Source of the DNA: Paracoccus wurundjeri
GTDB lineage: Bacteria > Pseudomonadota > Alphaproteobacteria > Rhodobacterales > Rhodobacteraceae
Length of the DNA: 64,000 nt
Reading direction: 5' to 3'
NCBI RefSeq assembly: GCF_030678915.1
Contig: NZ_JAUUTZ010000023.1
Span: 19,923 to 83,922, forward strand
A program made the position numbers and the translations under genes. Shown here one piece after another: positions 8,970 to 17,542 of the stretch (positions are counted from its first letter, which is position 1; every line of letters begins with the position of its first letter). The notes beneath the pieces are model-generated. The model ran no database searches, had not been told where the DNA came from, and was given only the letters and a program-made list of their open reading frames with translations.

Positions 8970-10067
8970 ATGAACAGGAACATAACCCGCCGCGGGATTC
9001 TCCGTACCGGCATGGCAACCGGCGGCGCGGCGCTTCTGACGCCGTTCGCCGCATCGCGGATATTCGCGCAGGAACCCGAAAAACCAGCGGAAATCATTGT
9101 TCGCGCATGGGGTGGCGATTGGGTCGCGGCCCTGAAGGCAGGCGTGTCGGATCGCTTCACCGAAGAAACCGGCATCGCCGTGCGCCATGACCTGACCGAG
9201 GATAACGAAATCCAGCCCAAGATCTGGGCCGCCGTCGCCCAGGGGCGCATTCCGCCGATCCATGTCAATTGGGACACCACGACCAATGCAAGCAAATCCG
9301 CGCTGCGCGGCGTGACCGAGGATCTTTCGGATCTGGCCAACCTGTCCAACACCACCGATCTGGCCAAACCCATCGGGCTGGATGGTTATCCGATCGTGAA
9401 CACCTATGGTTACGTCTACGTTCTGGCCTATCGGCCCGAAGCCTTCCCCGATGGAGCTCCGAAATCCTGGCGGGATCTGCTTGATCCACGCCTGAAACGC
9501 CGGATCGCGCTTTATAATGACGGTATCGGCTTCCATTTCCCGGCGCAGGTCGCCGGCGGGGGCTCACTGGAAGATATTCCGGGGAATATGGATGCCTGCT
9601 GGGAGTTCATCCGCGAGATTAAAAATCAGCAGCCGCTTCTGGGTGAAGACCCCGATTTCACCGCATGGTTCCAGAATGGCGAGATCGACGCGGCCTGCAC
9701 CATTTCGACCAACGCGCTGGCCGCGAAGAAGAATGGCATCGACCTGGCCTGGACCGTGCCAGAGGAAGGCTGCAAGTTCGATACTGACGGCATGTGGATT
9801 CCCCAGGGCCTGCCCGAGAACGAGCTTTACTGGGCCAAGCAATATATCAACATGGCGCTGTCGAAGGAAAGCCAGCAAATCTGGCTTGACGGTCTTGGTC
9901 TGCCGGGCGTCGTTCCGGATCTGACACCACCGGAAGGGCTTGAGAATGATCCCTCCTATCCCACCAAACCCGAAGATTTCGAGGATCTCATCCGTATCTC
10001 GTCAAAGATTCAGATCGAGAATGAAAGCGAATGGTTCGCGAAATTCAAGGAAATCATGCAGGGCTGA
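8970..10067 (+). CDS. ABC importer substrate-binding protein, PotD/F-like
   Basis: The 365-residue product begins with a twin-arginine-type signal (RRGILRTGMATGGAALL) ending near the Ala-Gln at residues 33-34, so it is probably exported folded. The mature part is a type-II extracytoplasmic binding protein, with an early IIVRAWGGDWV strand typical of the polyamine/iron/phosphonate binding-protein group. The ATG at 8970 has AAAGGAG at ideal distance; the open frame extends upstream into the ATPase gene but is not needed. It delivers the substrate to the permeases at 10179-11926. The ligand is unknown; nearby dehydrogenases and a kinase favour a hydroxylated compound. Confidence 0.93.
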   Translation: MNRNITRRGILRTGMATGGAALLTPFAASRIFAQEPEKPAEIIVRAWGGDWVAALKAGVSDRFTEETGIAVRHDLTEDNEIQPKIWAAVAQGRIPPIHVNWDTTTNASKSALRGVTEDLSDLANLSNTTDLAKPIGLDGYPIVNTYGYVYVLAYRPEAFPDGAPKSWRDLLDPRLKRRIALYNDGIGFHFPAQVAGGGSLEDIPGNMDACWEFIREIKNQQPLLGEDPDFTAWFQNGEIDAACTISTNALAAKKNGIDLAWTVPEEGCKFDTDGMWIPQGLPENELYWAKQYINMALSKESQQIWLDGLGLPGVVPDLTPPEGLENDPSYPTKPEDFEDLIRISSKIQIENESEWFAKFKEIMQG

Positions 10068-10082
10068 TATTTCCCCAAACGG

Positions 10083-10117
10083 AAGGACGCGCGGGCATCT
10101 GCCGCGGTCGCGTCCTT
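10083..10117 (+). terminator. Intercistronic hairpin after the binding-protein gene
   Basis: AAGGACGCG at 10083-10091 pairs with CGCGTCCTT at 10109-10117 (nine perfect pairs, 17-base loop). It sits 15 bases after the binding-protein stop and before the permease genes. Such hairpins commonly stabilise the upstream message or partly stop transcription, so that binding protein exceeds permease. The T-run is only three bases, so full termination is unlikely. Confidence 0.6.
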
Positions 10118-10178
10118 TGAAGACGCCGGAACCCTGCTCTGGGTCCGCGTTTCGGCAGATTGGACCAAAGGCGAACTG

Positions 10179-11132
10179 ATGCCCCGAGACAGTGAAGACA
10201 GGTCATTCCGCTATCCGTTGAAATGGCGGATCATGGACGGGCTGAATGCGGCGCTCGACCTGTTATGGCCGCGCCGCCTTGGCAGATATACCGGCTGGGC
10301 GTTGCTGACCCCGGCACTGCTACTTGTCGGCATCCTTGTGCTTGGACTGTTCCAGATCGCCGAAAACTCCTTGCATACGCTCGACACCTCGACCTTTCTA
10401 CCGGGCGAGGAATACACGCTTGCAAATTATCGCATCATCGCGGAAAGCCCGACCTATTGGCGGATCGTCTGGCGCTCGCTGCTTGGGGCCGGTCTGACGG
10501 TGTTTTTCACGCTTCTTCTGGCCCTGCCCTATTCCTATATCATGGTGCGCACCAATAAGGCCGCCCTGCGCAAGACCCTGTTGATCGTGCTGTTTCTTCC
10601 GTTCTTCATCGGTCAGGTCGTCCGGGCCTATGGCATCCTGATCGTGATGGGCAGTTCCGGGGCGGTGAACGACGCGCTTGGCCTTGTCGGGATCGAGCCG
10701 ATACGCCTGCTGTTCAACTTCCCGGCGGTGGTTTTCGGTCTTGTCCAGTATATGCTGCCTTTCGCGGTTCTCATGCTTGCCCCGGCCTTGACGGCGATCC
10801 CGCGCGAGACCGAAACGGCGGCCAGTTCGCTGGGCGCAAACTGGGTGAAAGTCTTCAGGCATGTCATCCTGCCGATGGCGAAACCCGGCCTTGTCGGCGC
10901 CGCGCTTGTCGTCGGCACGCTGTCGCTGACCGATTTCGCAATGCCCGCGATGCTCGGCGGCGGCTCGCAGGATTTCATCGCAAATGCCATTTACGACCAG
11001 TTTTTCCGCACTGCGGATCAGGGCCTTGGTTCTGCCCTTGCCCTGCTTCTGGTCGCGCTTGGGTCGGTTATCGCAGGGGTGGTAATCGCGTTCTTCGGCG
11101 CAGGCACACTTGGAATGAGAGGCAGGAAATGA
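10179..11132 (+). CDS. ABC importer permease, PotB-like
   Basis: The 317-residue product has about six membrane segments and the binding-protein-dependent permease motif with the EAA loop (ETAASSLGANWVKVFRHVIL, around residues 210-229) that docks the ATPase. It starts at an ATG behind AAAGGCGAAC, and its stop overlaps the next permease start by four bases (ATGA), showing translational coupling. It forms the inner-membrane channel with 11129-11926. Confidence 0.94.
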   Translation: MPRDSEDRSFRYPLKWRIMDGLNAALDLLWPRRLGRYTGWALLTPALLLVGILVLGLFQIAENSLHTLDTSTFLPGEEYTLANYRIIAESPTYWRIVWRSLLGAGLTVFFTLLLALPYSYIMVRTNKAALRKTLLIVLFLPFFIGQVVRAYGILIVMGSSGAVNDALGLVGIEPIRLLFNFPAVVFGLVQYMLPFAVLMLAPALTAIPRETETAASSLGANWVKVFRHVILPMAKPGLVGAALVVGTLSLTDFAMPAMLGGGSQDFIANAIYDQFFRTADQGLGSALALLLVALGSVIAGVVIAFFGAGTLGMRGRK

Positions 11133-11926
11133 TCAGCCGGTCACAACGCGTCATTTTCTGGTGTCTGGTCTGGTTCTGCATCGTGATCCTGTCCGTGCCG
11201 ACGATCATCGTGGTCGGCGCATCGCTGACGGGTGGCAATATCATCACCTTCCCGCCGGACGGTTTCTCGCTGAAATGGTATCGTCAGATCGCGCTGGCGC
11301 GGGATCTGCAGCAGGCATTCAGCAGGTCGATCATCGTCTCGCTGATCTGCCTTGCCGTCTCGCTTCCGGTCGGCACTCTCGCCGGGATCGCGCTTACCCG
11401 GTTCCGGCTTCGCTTCGCCAACGCGATACAGATCTATCTCCTGCTGCCCTTCACCATCCCCCTGATCGGTTCAGGGATCGGCATGATGCTGGTCTTCGGA
11501 AGCTGGCATATTCTGGGCAATATCTGGCCGGTCGGCGTCGCGCTGGCGGTCATCAACCTGCCTTTCATCATCTGGTCGGTATCTTCCTCGGCGGCGGCAC
11601 TGGACAGTGATCTGGAACTGGCGGCGGCAAGCTGTGGCGCCGGCCGCTTTGAGACATTCCTGCATGTCACCCTGCCGGGCGTGATGCCGGGCGTGATCAC
11701 CGGCGGGCTGCTGATGTTCGTGCTGGCCATGACCGAATTTCTGGTCAGCCTGTTGCTGACCGATGCCCGGACGGTGACGCTTCCCGTGCAGATCTACAAT
11801 AATATCCGCTCGATCATCACGCCGGATCTGGCGGCGGTCTCGTCGGTCTTCGTCCTGATCGCGTTGCTGGCGGTCTGGCTGCTCGACAGGCTCGTGGGGC
11901 TCGAGATCTTCCTGAAATCCAAATGA
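11129..11926 (+). CDS. ABC importer permease, PotC-like
   Basis: The 265-residue product has about six membrane segments and an EAA loop (LELAAASCGAGRFETFLHVT, around residues 160-179). It overlaps the preceding permease by ATGA. Together the two would form a heterodimeric channel of the polyamine/phosphonate-type importer. Next comes the histidinol-dehydrogenase-like gene after 48 bases with its own strong ribosome site. Confidence 0.94.
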   Translation: MISRSQRVIFWCLVWFCIVILSVPTIIVVGASLTGGNIITFPPDGFSLKWYRQIALARDLQQAFSRSIIVSLICLAVSLPVGTLAGIALTRFRLRFANAIQIYLLLPFTIPLIGSGIGMMLVFGSWHILGNIWPVGVALAVINLPFIIWSVSSSAAALDSDLELAAASCGAGRFETFLHVTLPGVMPGVITGGLLMFVLAMTEFLVSLLLTDARTVTLPVQIYNNIRSIITPDLAAVSSVFVLIALLAVWLLDRLVGLEIFLKSK

Positions 11927-11974
11927 CCAGAGGCGCGGCGACATGCTGTGCCTTCAAGACCCGAAAGGACTGCC

Positions 11975-13300
11975 ATGCCTGACGTAAATGTAAAGCACCT
12001 CAAATCGCTTTCCCGCGATGAGCGCAGTGCATTGACCCGGCGATCCGAAGCCGATCTTTCGTTCTTCCTTGAAAAGGTCGAACCGATTCTGGAGGCGGTG
12101 CGCAGTCAGGGCGACGACGCGCTTGTGCGTTTCGGGCGCGAACTGGACAAGGCCGATGGCCTGACCAAGGAAAACCTGAAGGTCTCCGAGGCCGAGTTCG
12201 ATGAGGCATTCGGGCTGGTCGATGACAAGGTAATCGAGGCGATCCGTTTCGGGATCGGGAATATCCGCAGCTTCCATGAAGAGCAACTGCCCGAACCGAT
12301 GTGGCTGAAAGAGGTTCAGCCCGGGGCCTTTGCCGGCGACCGCTTCCTGCCGATCACCTCGGTTGCGCTATACGTGCCGCGTGGCAAGGGCTCCTTTCCT
12401 TCGGTAATCATGATGACCTCGGTGCCTGCTGTGGTGGCGAAAGTGCCCGATCTCGCGATTGTCACCCCTCCGGGGCCGGACGGAAAGGTCGACGCCGCAA
12501 CTCTTGTCGCCGCGCGGATCGCCGGGGTGGAAACCATTTACAAGGTCGGCGGCGCTCAGGCCGTCGCGGCGGTGGCCTATGGCACCGAAACGGTGAAGAA
12601 AGCCCGCAAGATCGTCGGCCCCGGCAGTCCATGGGTCGTCGCGGCCAAGCGGCTGCTGGCCGGCATCATCGATCCCGGCCTGCCCGCCGGGCCGTCCGAA
12701 TGCGTGATTCTGGCCGATGATACCGTGTCCGGCCGTCTGGCCGCCATGGATCTGCTGATCGAAGCCGAACATGGGCCGGACAGCTCTGCATGGCTGGTCA
12801 CGCCATCGGAACGCGTGGTCAGCGAGGCTCTGGATGCGCTGCCCGAACTCTGGGGCCGGATGACCGAAGCGCGCATGGAATTTTCCCGTAACGTTCTTAC
12901 CGGAAATTCAGGCGGCATCATCCTTGCCGAATCGATGGATGATGCCTGTAATTTCGTCAACGAATATGCGCCCGAACATCTTGAGATCATGTCGACCCGG
13001 CCATTCGATTATCTTGGCGATATCACCGAAGCGTCCGAGATCCTGCTTGGCACGCATACGCCCGTGTCGATCGCGAATTTCGCGCTTGGCCCGAACGCAG
13101 TCCTGCCCACCTCGAAAGGGGCGAACACCTATGGACCATTGTCGGTCACTGATTTCCTGCGCCGCAGCTCTATTGGTTACGTGACCGAAAAAGGCTATCC
13201 CGACATGGCCCGCAATGCCAGGACGCTTGCGGAATATGAAGGCTTCTCGTCGCATGCCAACGCGGTCAGCGATCTGCGTCTTGACTATCTGAAGCGTTGA
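11975..13300 (+). CDS. Histidinol-dehydrogenase-like enzyme, probably not for histidine
   Basis: The 441-residue product aligns along its length with histidinol dehydrogenase: YVPRGKGSFPSVIMMT in the first domain, the VGGAQAVAA loop, GPGSPWVVAAKR, AGPSECVILAD, EAEHGPDSSAW, the EYAPEHLEIM block carrying the Glu-His catalytic pair, and a C-terminal EGFSSHANAV His. The family oxidises an alcohol in two NAD steps to a carboxylate at a Zn site. At the position where HisD has the Zn-ligand Gln (QAEH), this protein has Glu (EAEH). The setting, next to an importer and other alcohol dehydrogenases, argues for a catabolic paralogue, comparable in idea to HpsN, which oxidises sulfopropanediol. The substrate is unknown. 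Start ATG 11975 has AAAGGACTGCC. Confidence 0.85.
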   Translation: MPDVNVKHLKSLSRDERSALTRRSEADLSFFLEKVEPILEAVRSQGDDALVRFGRELDKADGLTKENLKVSEAEFDEAFGLVDDKVIEAIRFGIGNIRSFHEEQLPEPMWLKEVQPGAFAGDRFLPITSVALYVPRGKGSFPSVIMMTSVPAVVAKVPDLAIVTPPGPDGKVDAATLVAARIAGVETIYKVGGAQAVAAVAYGTETVKKARKIVGPGSPWVVAAKRLLAGIIDPGLPAGPSECVILADDTVSGRLAAMDLLIEAEHGPDSSAWLVTPSERVVSEALDALPELWGRMTEARMEFSRNVLTGNSGGIILAESMDDACNFVNEYAPEHLEIMSTRPFDYLGDITEASEILLGTHTPVSIANFALGPNAVLPTSKGANTYGPLSVTDFLRRSSIGYVTEKGYPDMARNARTLAEYEGFSSHANAVSDLRLDYLKR

Positions 13301-13303
13301 AAG

Positions 13304-14308
13304 ATGCGCGCCGTTCGCCTTCACGCCACACAGGATCTGCGCTTCGAACATATCGATTTGCCGCGCGCTCCGGAACGGGACGAGGCCACCCTGTCTGTCA
13401 CGGCCGCCGGTATCTGCGGTTCGGATCTGCATAATTATCTGACCGGCGCATGGATTACCCGCGCACCCTCCGTCGCCGGACATGAATTCACCGGCATCGT
13501 GACCCGGGTCGGCGACGCCGTGAACCATGTCGCTGCGGGCGATCGTGTCATCGTCGACAGCCGGCATATCTGCGGCACCTGCCCCGCCTGTCTGGATGGT
13601 ACCGGACAGGTTTGCGAGACGCTTGGCTTTCTGGGCGAGGTGATCGATGGCGGTTTCGCCGAGGCGGTTACCCTGCCGGCACGCAATCTTCTTAAGGCCC
13701 CGGATGCCGTGCCGGACCGTCATCTGGCGCTGGCCGAACCGCTGGCCGTGGCGCTGCACGCGCTTAACATGCTTGGCGCGCCCGCCGGGGCCGAAATCGT
13801 AGTTACCGGCGCGGGTCCGATCGGCGGGTTCGTTACGCTTCTGGCCCGGCGCAGCGGGCATCCGGTGGCGATCCTCGACCGCAACGGACAACGCGCCGGT
13901 CTTGTGGCGCAGGCCACCGGAGCGCGGGTTGTCACGCCTGATCGGTTAACCGATATGCGTTTCCGTTACGTGGTCGAAACCACCGGAAGTCAGCATGTGA
14001 TCCGCGCTATGCTTGGCAATATTGCCGGGGCGAGTCGTGTCGCGCTTGTCGGGATCGGCATGCCCGCCGGGATCATTGATCCGGTGCATCTCGTCGAACG
14101 TGAAATCGCCGTCATGGGCTGCCACGCCTTTGGCAATGAGTTGGAAGAGATCCGCGATCTTCTGCCGGAACTCAGCCCCCGGCTCGATCCGTTCATTGCC
14201 GCGCAGATCCCGCTTGAAGACGTGCCAAATGCCTATACCCGTCTTGCAGCCGGCAACGCGGACGGCATCAAGACGATTATCATCTGTGGGAACAACCATG
14301 CCGATTGA
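13304..14308 (+). CDS. Zinc-dependent alcohol dehydrogenase (MDR family)
   Basis: The 334-residue product has the catalytic-zinc motif GICGSDLH (about 35-42) with the later GHE (about 62-64), and a full structural-zinc lobe of four cysteines (CGTCPAC followed by C eight residues on, about 90-104). The nucleotide loop is GAGPIGG near residue 170. It oxidises a secondary or primary hydroxyl with NAD(P). It begins three bases after the previous stop and overlaps the kinase start by 11 bases, so all three are co-translated. With the SDR and HisD-like enzymes it is the third dehydrogenase fold of this block. Confidence 0.92.
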   Translation: MRAVRLHATQDLRFEHIDLPRAPERDEATLSVTAAGICGSDLHNYLTGAWITRAPSVAGHEFTGIVTRVGDAVNHVAAGDRVIVDSRHICGTCPACLDGTGQVCETLGFLGEVIDGGFAEAVTLPARNLLKAPDAVPDRHLALAEPLAVALHALNMLGAPAGAEIVVTGAGPIGGFVTLLARRSGHPVAILDRNGQRAGLVAQATGARVVTPDRLTDMRFRYVVETTGSQHVIRAMLGNIAGASRVALVGIGMPAGIIDPVHLVEREIAVMGCHAFGNELEEIRDLLPELSPRLDPFIAAQIPLEDVPNAYTRLAAGNADGIKTIIICGNNHAD

Positions 14309-15614
14309 TCCGCCCCCTGCATCTCGCCCTTCCGCATCCCGCACCGCCGCAATTCGCGAGACGGCCCGCAAGGATGTCACCCGTGCCGAGACCATGCTGA
14401 CCGATTTCATATCGACGATTTTCGACATTCCGGTATCGGGATTGCAGATCAATCTGGATCAATATTCCCTTAATTCCCTGAACGGGTTCTTCGCGTCCGA
14501 CGGACAGGAATTCTTTTTTAAATTCCATCAGGAGGAAGGCGAAGAGGAAATGACCGGTGAATATTACCGCGCGGATATTCTGTCGCGCGCCGGTCTTCCC
14601 GTGGATCAGCCGGTTTTCCTTTCGACGCTTCCCGGCGAACAATTGCTGGTTTACAGACGCCGTTCCGACCCGCGCTTTTCCGACATCCTCTTTGCGCTTG
14701 ATCAATCCGATGACGAAACCGCCATCGATCTGGCGGTTCAGGCCGAAAAGTCACTGAACGACAGTATCCTGCGGGTTGCAAAAGCCACTCTGACCCCGGT
14801 CACGCCGGATCAGGCCGCGGCCGAGCCGATCCACCGCCTGTTCCACGAACGCCTGATCGATCCGCGGGACGGCCGATATCCGGGCGGGCGTCTTGCCTCT
14901 TTCTATATCGGCAAGAAATTCCGTTTTCCCGGGCAGGTCGAGCTCGGATGGGATCAGATCAGCCGGGCGCGACCGGTGATTAACGGTGTCGCGTATCGCC
15001 GAAGCCTGTCCGAAATGTTCGATCTTGCCTATGAACGCTATGCGCCCCGAAACATGGGTGATGCGGGCGGCATCGTCGCGCATGGCGATGCGCATAACGC
15101 GAATATCTGGTACGAAAACGGTGATAACGGCCCTTCACTGGCCTTCTTCGATCCTGCCTTCGCGGGCGACAAGGTTCCCTCGCTTCTGGCCGAGGTGAAA
15201 TCAACCTTCCACAATATCTTCGCACATCCGTTCTGGCTTTATAATCCCGAGATGGCCCAGCAACGATACCAGGCTTCGGTTCAGTATCGGGACGACATGC
15301 TGTGCATCGATACCGATTGGCAGCCAAGCCGGGTGCGTCTTCGCCTGCTGGACGCCAAGGCCATGTATTTCTGGAAACCGTGGCTCAGGACATTATCCGA
15401 CAAAGGCATGCTGCCCGACGATTGGCAGGACGTGATCCGAATCGGCCTGTTCCTGTCGCCGACTCTGGTGATGAGTCTTGTCGCGGGGCCAGACGGTGAC
15501 CGGCACAATCCCCTGTCATCCGCAATCGGTCTGTCCGTCGCACTTGCGGCAGGCTCGAATCCGATTTCGGGAAGCGATCTCTTCACCTCGTTTTTCCAGA
15601 AAATAACCCCCTGA
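14298..15614 (+). CDS. APH/choline-kinase-like phosphotransferase
   Basis: The 438-residue product carries the kinase catalytic loop HGDAHNANIW (His262 to about 271) and the metal-binding FFDPAF with Asp near 284, the two hallmarks of the aminoglycoside phosphotransferase/choline kinase fold. The N-lobe (EFFFKFHQEEGEEEMTGEY) holds a candidate ATP-site lysine. In metabolic clusters this fold phosphorylates small hydroxylated compounds such as homoserine, hydroxylysine or methylthioribose, rather than drugs. The gene overlaps the dehydrogenase by 11 bases. The extended N-terminus before residue 35 is low-complexity. The acceptor is unknown; a resistance role is unlikely given the setting. Confidence 0.78.
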   Translation: MPIDPPPASRPSASRTAAIRETARKDVTRAETMLTDFISTIFDIPVSGLQINLDQYSLNSLNGFFASDGQEFFFKFHQEEGEEEMTGEYYRADILSRAGLPVDQPVFLSTLPGEQLLVYRRRSDPRFSDILFALDQSDDETAIDLAVQAEKSLNDSILRVAKATLTPVTPDQAAAEPIHRLFHERLIDPRDGRYPGGRLASFYIGKKFRFPGQVELGWDQISRARPVINGVAYRRSLSEMFDLAYERYAPRNMGDAGGIVAHGDAHNANIWYENGDNGPSLAFFDPAFAGDKVPSLLAEVKSTFHNIFAHPFWLYNPEMAQQRYQASVQYRDDMLCIDTDWQPSRVRLRLLDAKAMYFWKPWLRTLSDKGMLPDDWQDVIRIGLFLSPTLVMSLVAGPDGDRHNPLSSAIGLSVALAAGSNPISGSDLFTSFFQKITP

Positions 15615-15683
15615 TATATAAACCTTCAAAGGTTCACATCCGGCAGCTTTCGGTCGAGAGCCCCAAGAAAGAAAATCACTCGA

Positions 15684-15712
15684 TTGACTAGTATGGAAGT
15701 ATGGAATATAGG
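15684..15712 (+). promoter_or_regulatory. Promoter with tandem octamer in the spacer, before the GntR gene
   Basis: TTGACT at 15684-15689 and TATAGG at 15707-15712 are separated by exactly 17 bases. The spacer is filled by two perfect direct copies of AGTATGGA (15690-15697 and 15698-15705). The next gene is a GntR/FCD regulator, and such regulators commonly repress their own promoters, so the octamers are a candidate operator. No second copy of the octamer pair was noticed elsewhere in the block. Confidence 0.6.
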
Positions 15713-15729
15713 CGGAGGAGGAGAAAATC

Positions 15730-16410
15730 ATGGATCAGATCCGCATCAATGTTTCGGGAAACTCGACCGCGCAGCAGGTCTATAACTGGCTGCACGGGCT
15801 GATTTTGCGGGGCGTTCTGGAGCCGGGCGCACGTCTTAGCGAAACCGAGATCGCCCAGCAGGCAGGCGTCAGCCGACAGCCCGTGCGCGAAGCGTTCATC
15901 CGCCTGACCGCGACCGGACTGGCCGAGGTACGGCCGCAACGCGGCACCTTCATTGGACGGATCTCGGTCAAGGCGGTGTTATCCGCCCGGCTGATCCGCG
16001 AAGCCGTGGAAAGCGACCTGATCCGCATGCTTTCGGCAAATGCTGGCACGGACGTGCTGAACCGGCTGGAACAGCAGCTTGTTGCGCAGCGCAAAGCAAG
16101 CAAGGCGCAGGATGTCGAGACATTCATCACTCTGGACGACCAGTTCCACCACGATCTCGCGGTAGCCGCCGGACATGGCGATGTCTGGGACGTGCTGGAG
16201 GGTCTGAAATCGCAGATGAACCGGCTGCGCCATATCACGGCGCGAGTCTTTGACCATCAGAAACTGATCGAACAGCACGAGGCTATTGTCGAAAGCCTGC
16301 ATCGCGGTGATGGCGAGGCCGCCGAACAGGCCATGCGAAGCCACCTGCGCGAGGTATTGAACGACCTGCCCGCGATCACGAAAGCCAAACCCGAATTCTT
16401 TACGGACTGA
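15730..16410 (+). CDS. GntR-family regulator, FadR/FCD subgroup
   Basis: The 226-residue product has an N-terminal winged helix-turn-helix (LSETEIAQQAGVSRQPVREA, about residues 37-56) and a C-terminal all-helical FCD ligand domain with the metal-binding pattern Asp-x3-His (DDQFHHDL, about 137-144) and later His residues. FCD regulators usually sense the organic acid or sugar acid whose uptake genes lie beside them. It starts behind GGCGGAGGAGGAG and precedes the TRAP genes by 18 bases, so it is the first gene of that operon. It probably represses the 15.7-21.7 kb operon in the absence of substrate. Confidence 0.93.
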   Translation: MDQIRINVSGNSTAQQVYNWLHGLILRGVLEPGARLSETEIAQQAGVSRQPVREAFIRLTATGLAEVRPQRGTFIGRISVKAVLSARLIREAVESDLIRMLSANAGTDVLNRLEQQLVAQRKASKAQDVETFITLDDQFHHDLAVAAGHGDVWDVLEGLKSQMNRLRHITARVFDHQKLIEQHEAIVESLHRGDGEAAEQAMRSHLREVLNDLPAITKAKPEFFTD

Positions 16411-16428
16411 CTATCAGGAGGAGCAATC

Positions 16429-17415
16429 ATGAAACTGAATCGTCGTCATTTTACCGCATTGGCCGGTGCCAGCCTGCTGGCCACTCCGGCAATCCACGCC
16501 GCGCATGGCGCCGAAGTCACGTTGAAACTGGGCCATCTGGCGAATGAGGAGAACAGCTGGCACAAGGCATCGCTGAAATTCGGCGAAGAACTCTCTAAGC
16601 TGACCGATGGCCGCATCGAGCTGCAGGTGTTCCCGAATGAATCGCTTGGCAAGGAGATCGACCTGATCAACGGCATGCAGCTTGGCACCGCCGATATGAC
16701 CATCACCGGCGAAAGCCTTCAGAACTGGTCGCCCATGGCGGCATTGCTGGCGCTTCCCTATGCCTATGACTCGCTGGAACATATGGATGAGGTTGCCTCG
16801 GGCGATATCGGAACGCAGATCCGCGAAGATATTCTGGCCAAAGCCCAGATCCGTCCGATCGCCTATTTCGCGCGCGGTCCGCGCAACCTGACCTCGAATC
16901 GTGAAATCGTGACGCCTGACGATCTGGACGGGTTGAAGCTGCGGGTGCCGAACGTGCCCCTTTTCGTCAAGACATGGGAAGCGCTTGGTGCCCGGCCCAC
17001 GCCGATGGCCTTCGGCGAGGTGTTCACCTCGCTGCAGAACGGCACGCTCGACGCACAGGAGAACCCGCTTGCACTGATCGAGTCGGCGAATATCAACGAG
17101 GTGCAGAAATTCGTCAACAAGACCGAACATGTCCGTTCATGGATTTATCTGACCATCTCCGAGATGACATGGGGCCGGCTATCCGCCGAGGATCAAGAGG
17201 CCGTGACACAGGCCGCCGAAACCGCGCAGACTCTGGAGCGCGAGTTGTTCCTTGAAGATGAAGAGCGTCTTGCCACCAGCCTGCAGGAGAAGGGCATGAC
17301 ATTCGTCGACAGCGACACGGCCGCCTTCGCCGCCAAGTCGAAGGATGCGGTGCTTGCCAATGTCGGAGAAGAGATCAAACCGATGGTGGAAGAGTTTTTC
17401 GCCGCTCAGGGCTGA
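16429..17415 (+). CDS. TRAP transporter substrate-binding protein (DctP type)
   Basis: The 328-residue product has a signal peptide with a twin-arginine-like start (RRHFTALAGASLLATPAIHA), followed by the DctP fold, including the segment LKLRVPNVPLFVKTWEALGA, where the arginine is the usual carboxylate-binding residue of the family. TRAP systems import organic acids and sugar acids using the sodium or proton gradient. It leads the DctPQM set and lies beside mannonate dehydratase, so a hexonate or uronate ligand is plausible. Confidence 0.94.
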   Translation: MKLNRRHFTALAGASLLATPAIHAAHGAEVTLKLGHLANEENSWHKASLKFGEELSKLTDGRIELQVFPNESLGKEIDLINGMQLGTADMTITGESLQNWSPMAALLALPYAYDSLEHMDEVASGDIGTQIREDILAKAQIRPIAYFARGPRNLTSNREIVTPDDLDGLKLRVPNVPLFVKTWEALGARPTPMAFGEVFTSLQNGTLDAQENPLALIESANINEVQKFVNKTEHVRSWIYLTISEMTWGRLSAEDQEAVTQAAETAQTLERELFLEDEERLATSLQEKGMTFVDSDTAAFAAKSKDAVLANVGEEIKPMVEEFFAAQG

Positions 17416-17440
17416 TTTTCGAAAACGGGATACTGCCGAC

Positions 17441-17500
17441 GCCGGTTGGTTCCTGAACCGGCGGCCCGGCTGCCCCGGGGTATTTGGGTGAAGAAGATGC
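17441..17500 (+). repeat. Hairpin followed by the GGTATTT/AAGAAG intergenic repeat
   Basis: GCCGGTT at 17441-17447 pairs with AACCGGC at 17456-17462. A copy of the window's intergenic repeat follows: GGTATTT at 17479-17485, then GAAGAAGATGC. Similar copies are at 20365-20415, 33921-34017 and 63893-63942. Here it lies inside the TRAP operon between the DctP and DctQ genes, where a hairpin can favour binding-protein output. Confidence 0.55.
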
Positions 17501-17542
17501 AGGCCGGATCAGGTGCCGCACCATGATCGCAAAAGGTGACAC

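Noticed and set aside
14298..15614. Aminoglycoside resistance gene
   Set aside because: The kinase fold is shared with metabolic enzymes, and the gene overlaps a dehydrogenase in an importer operon, so a metabolic role is far more likely.
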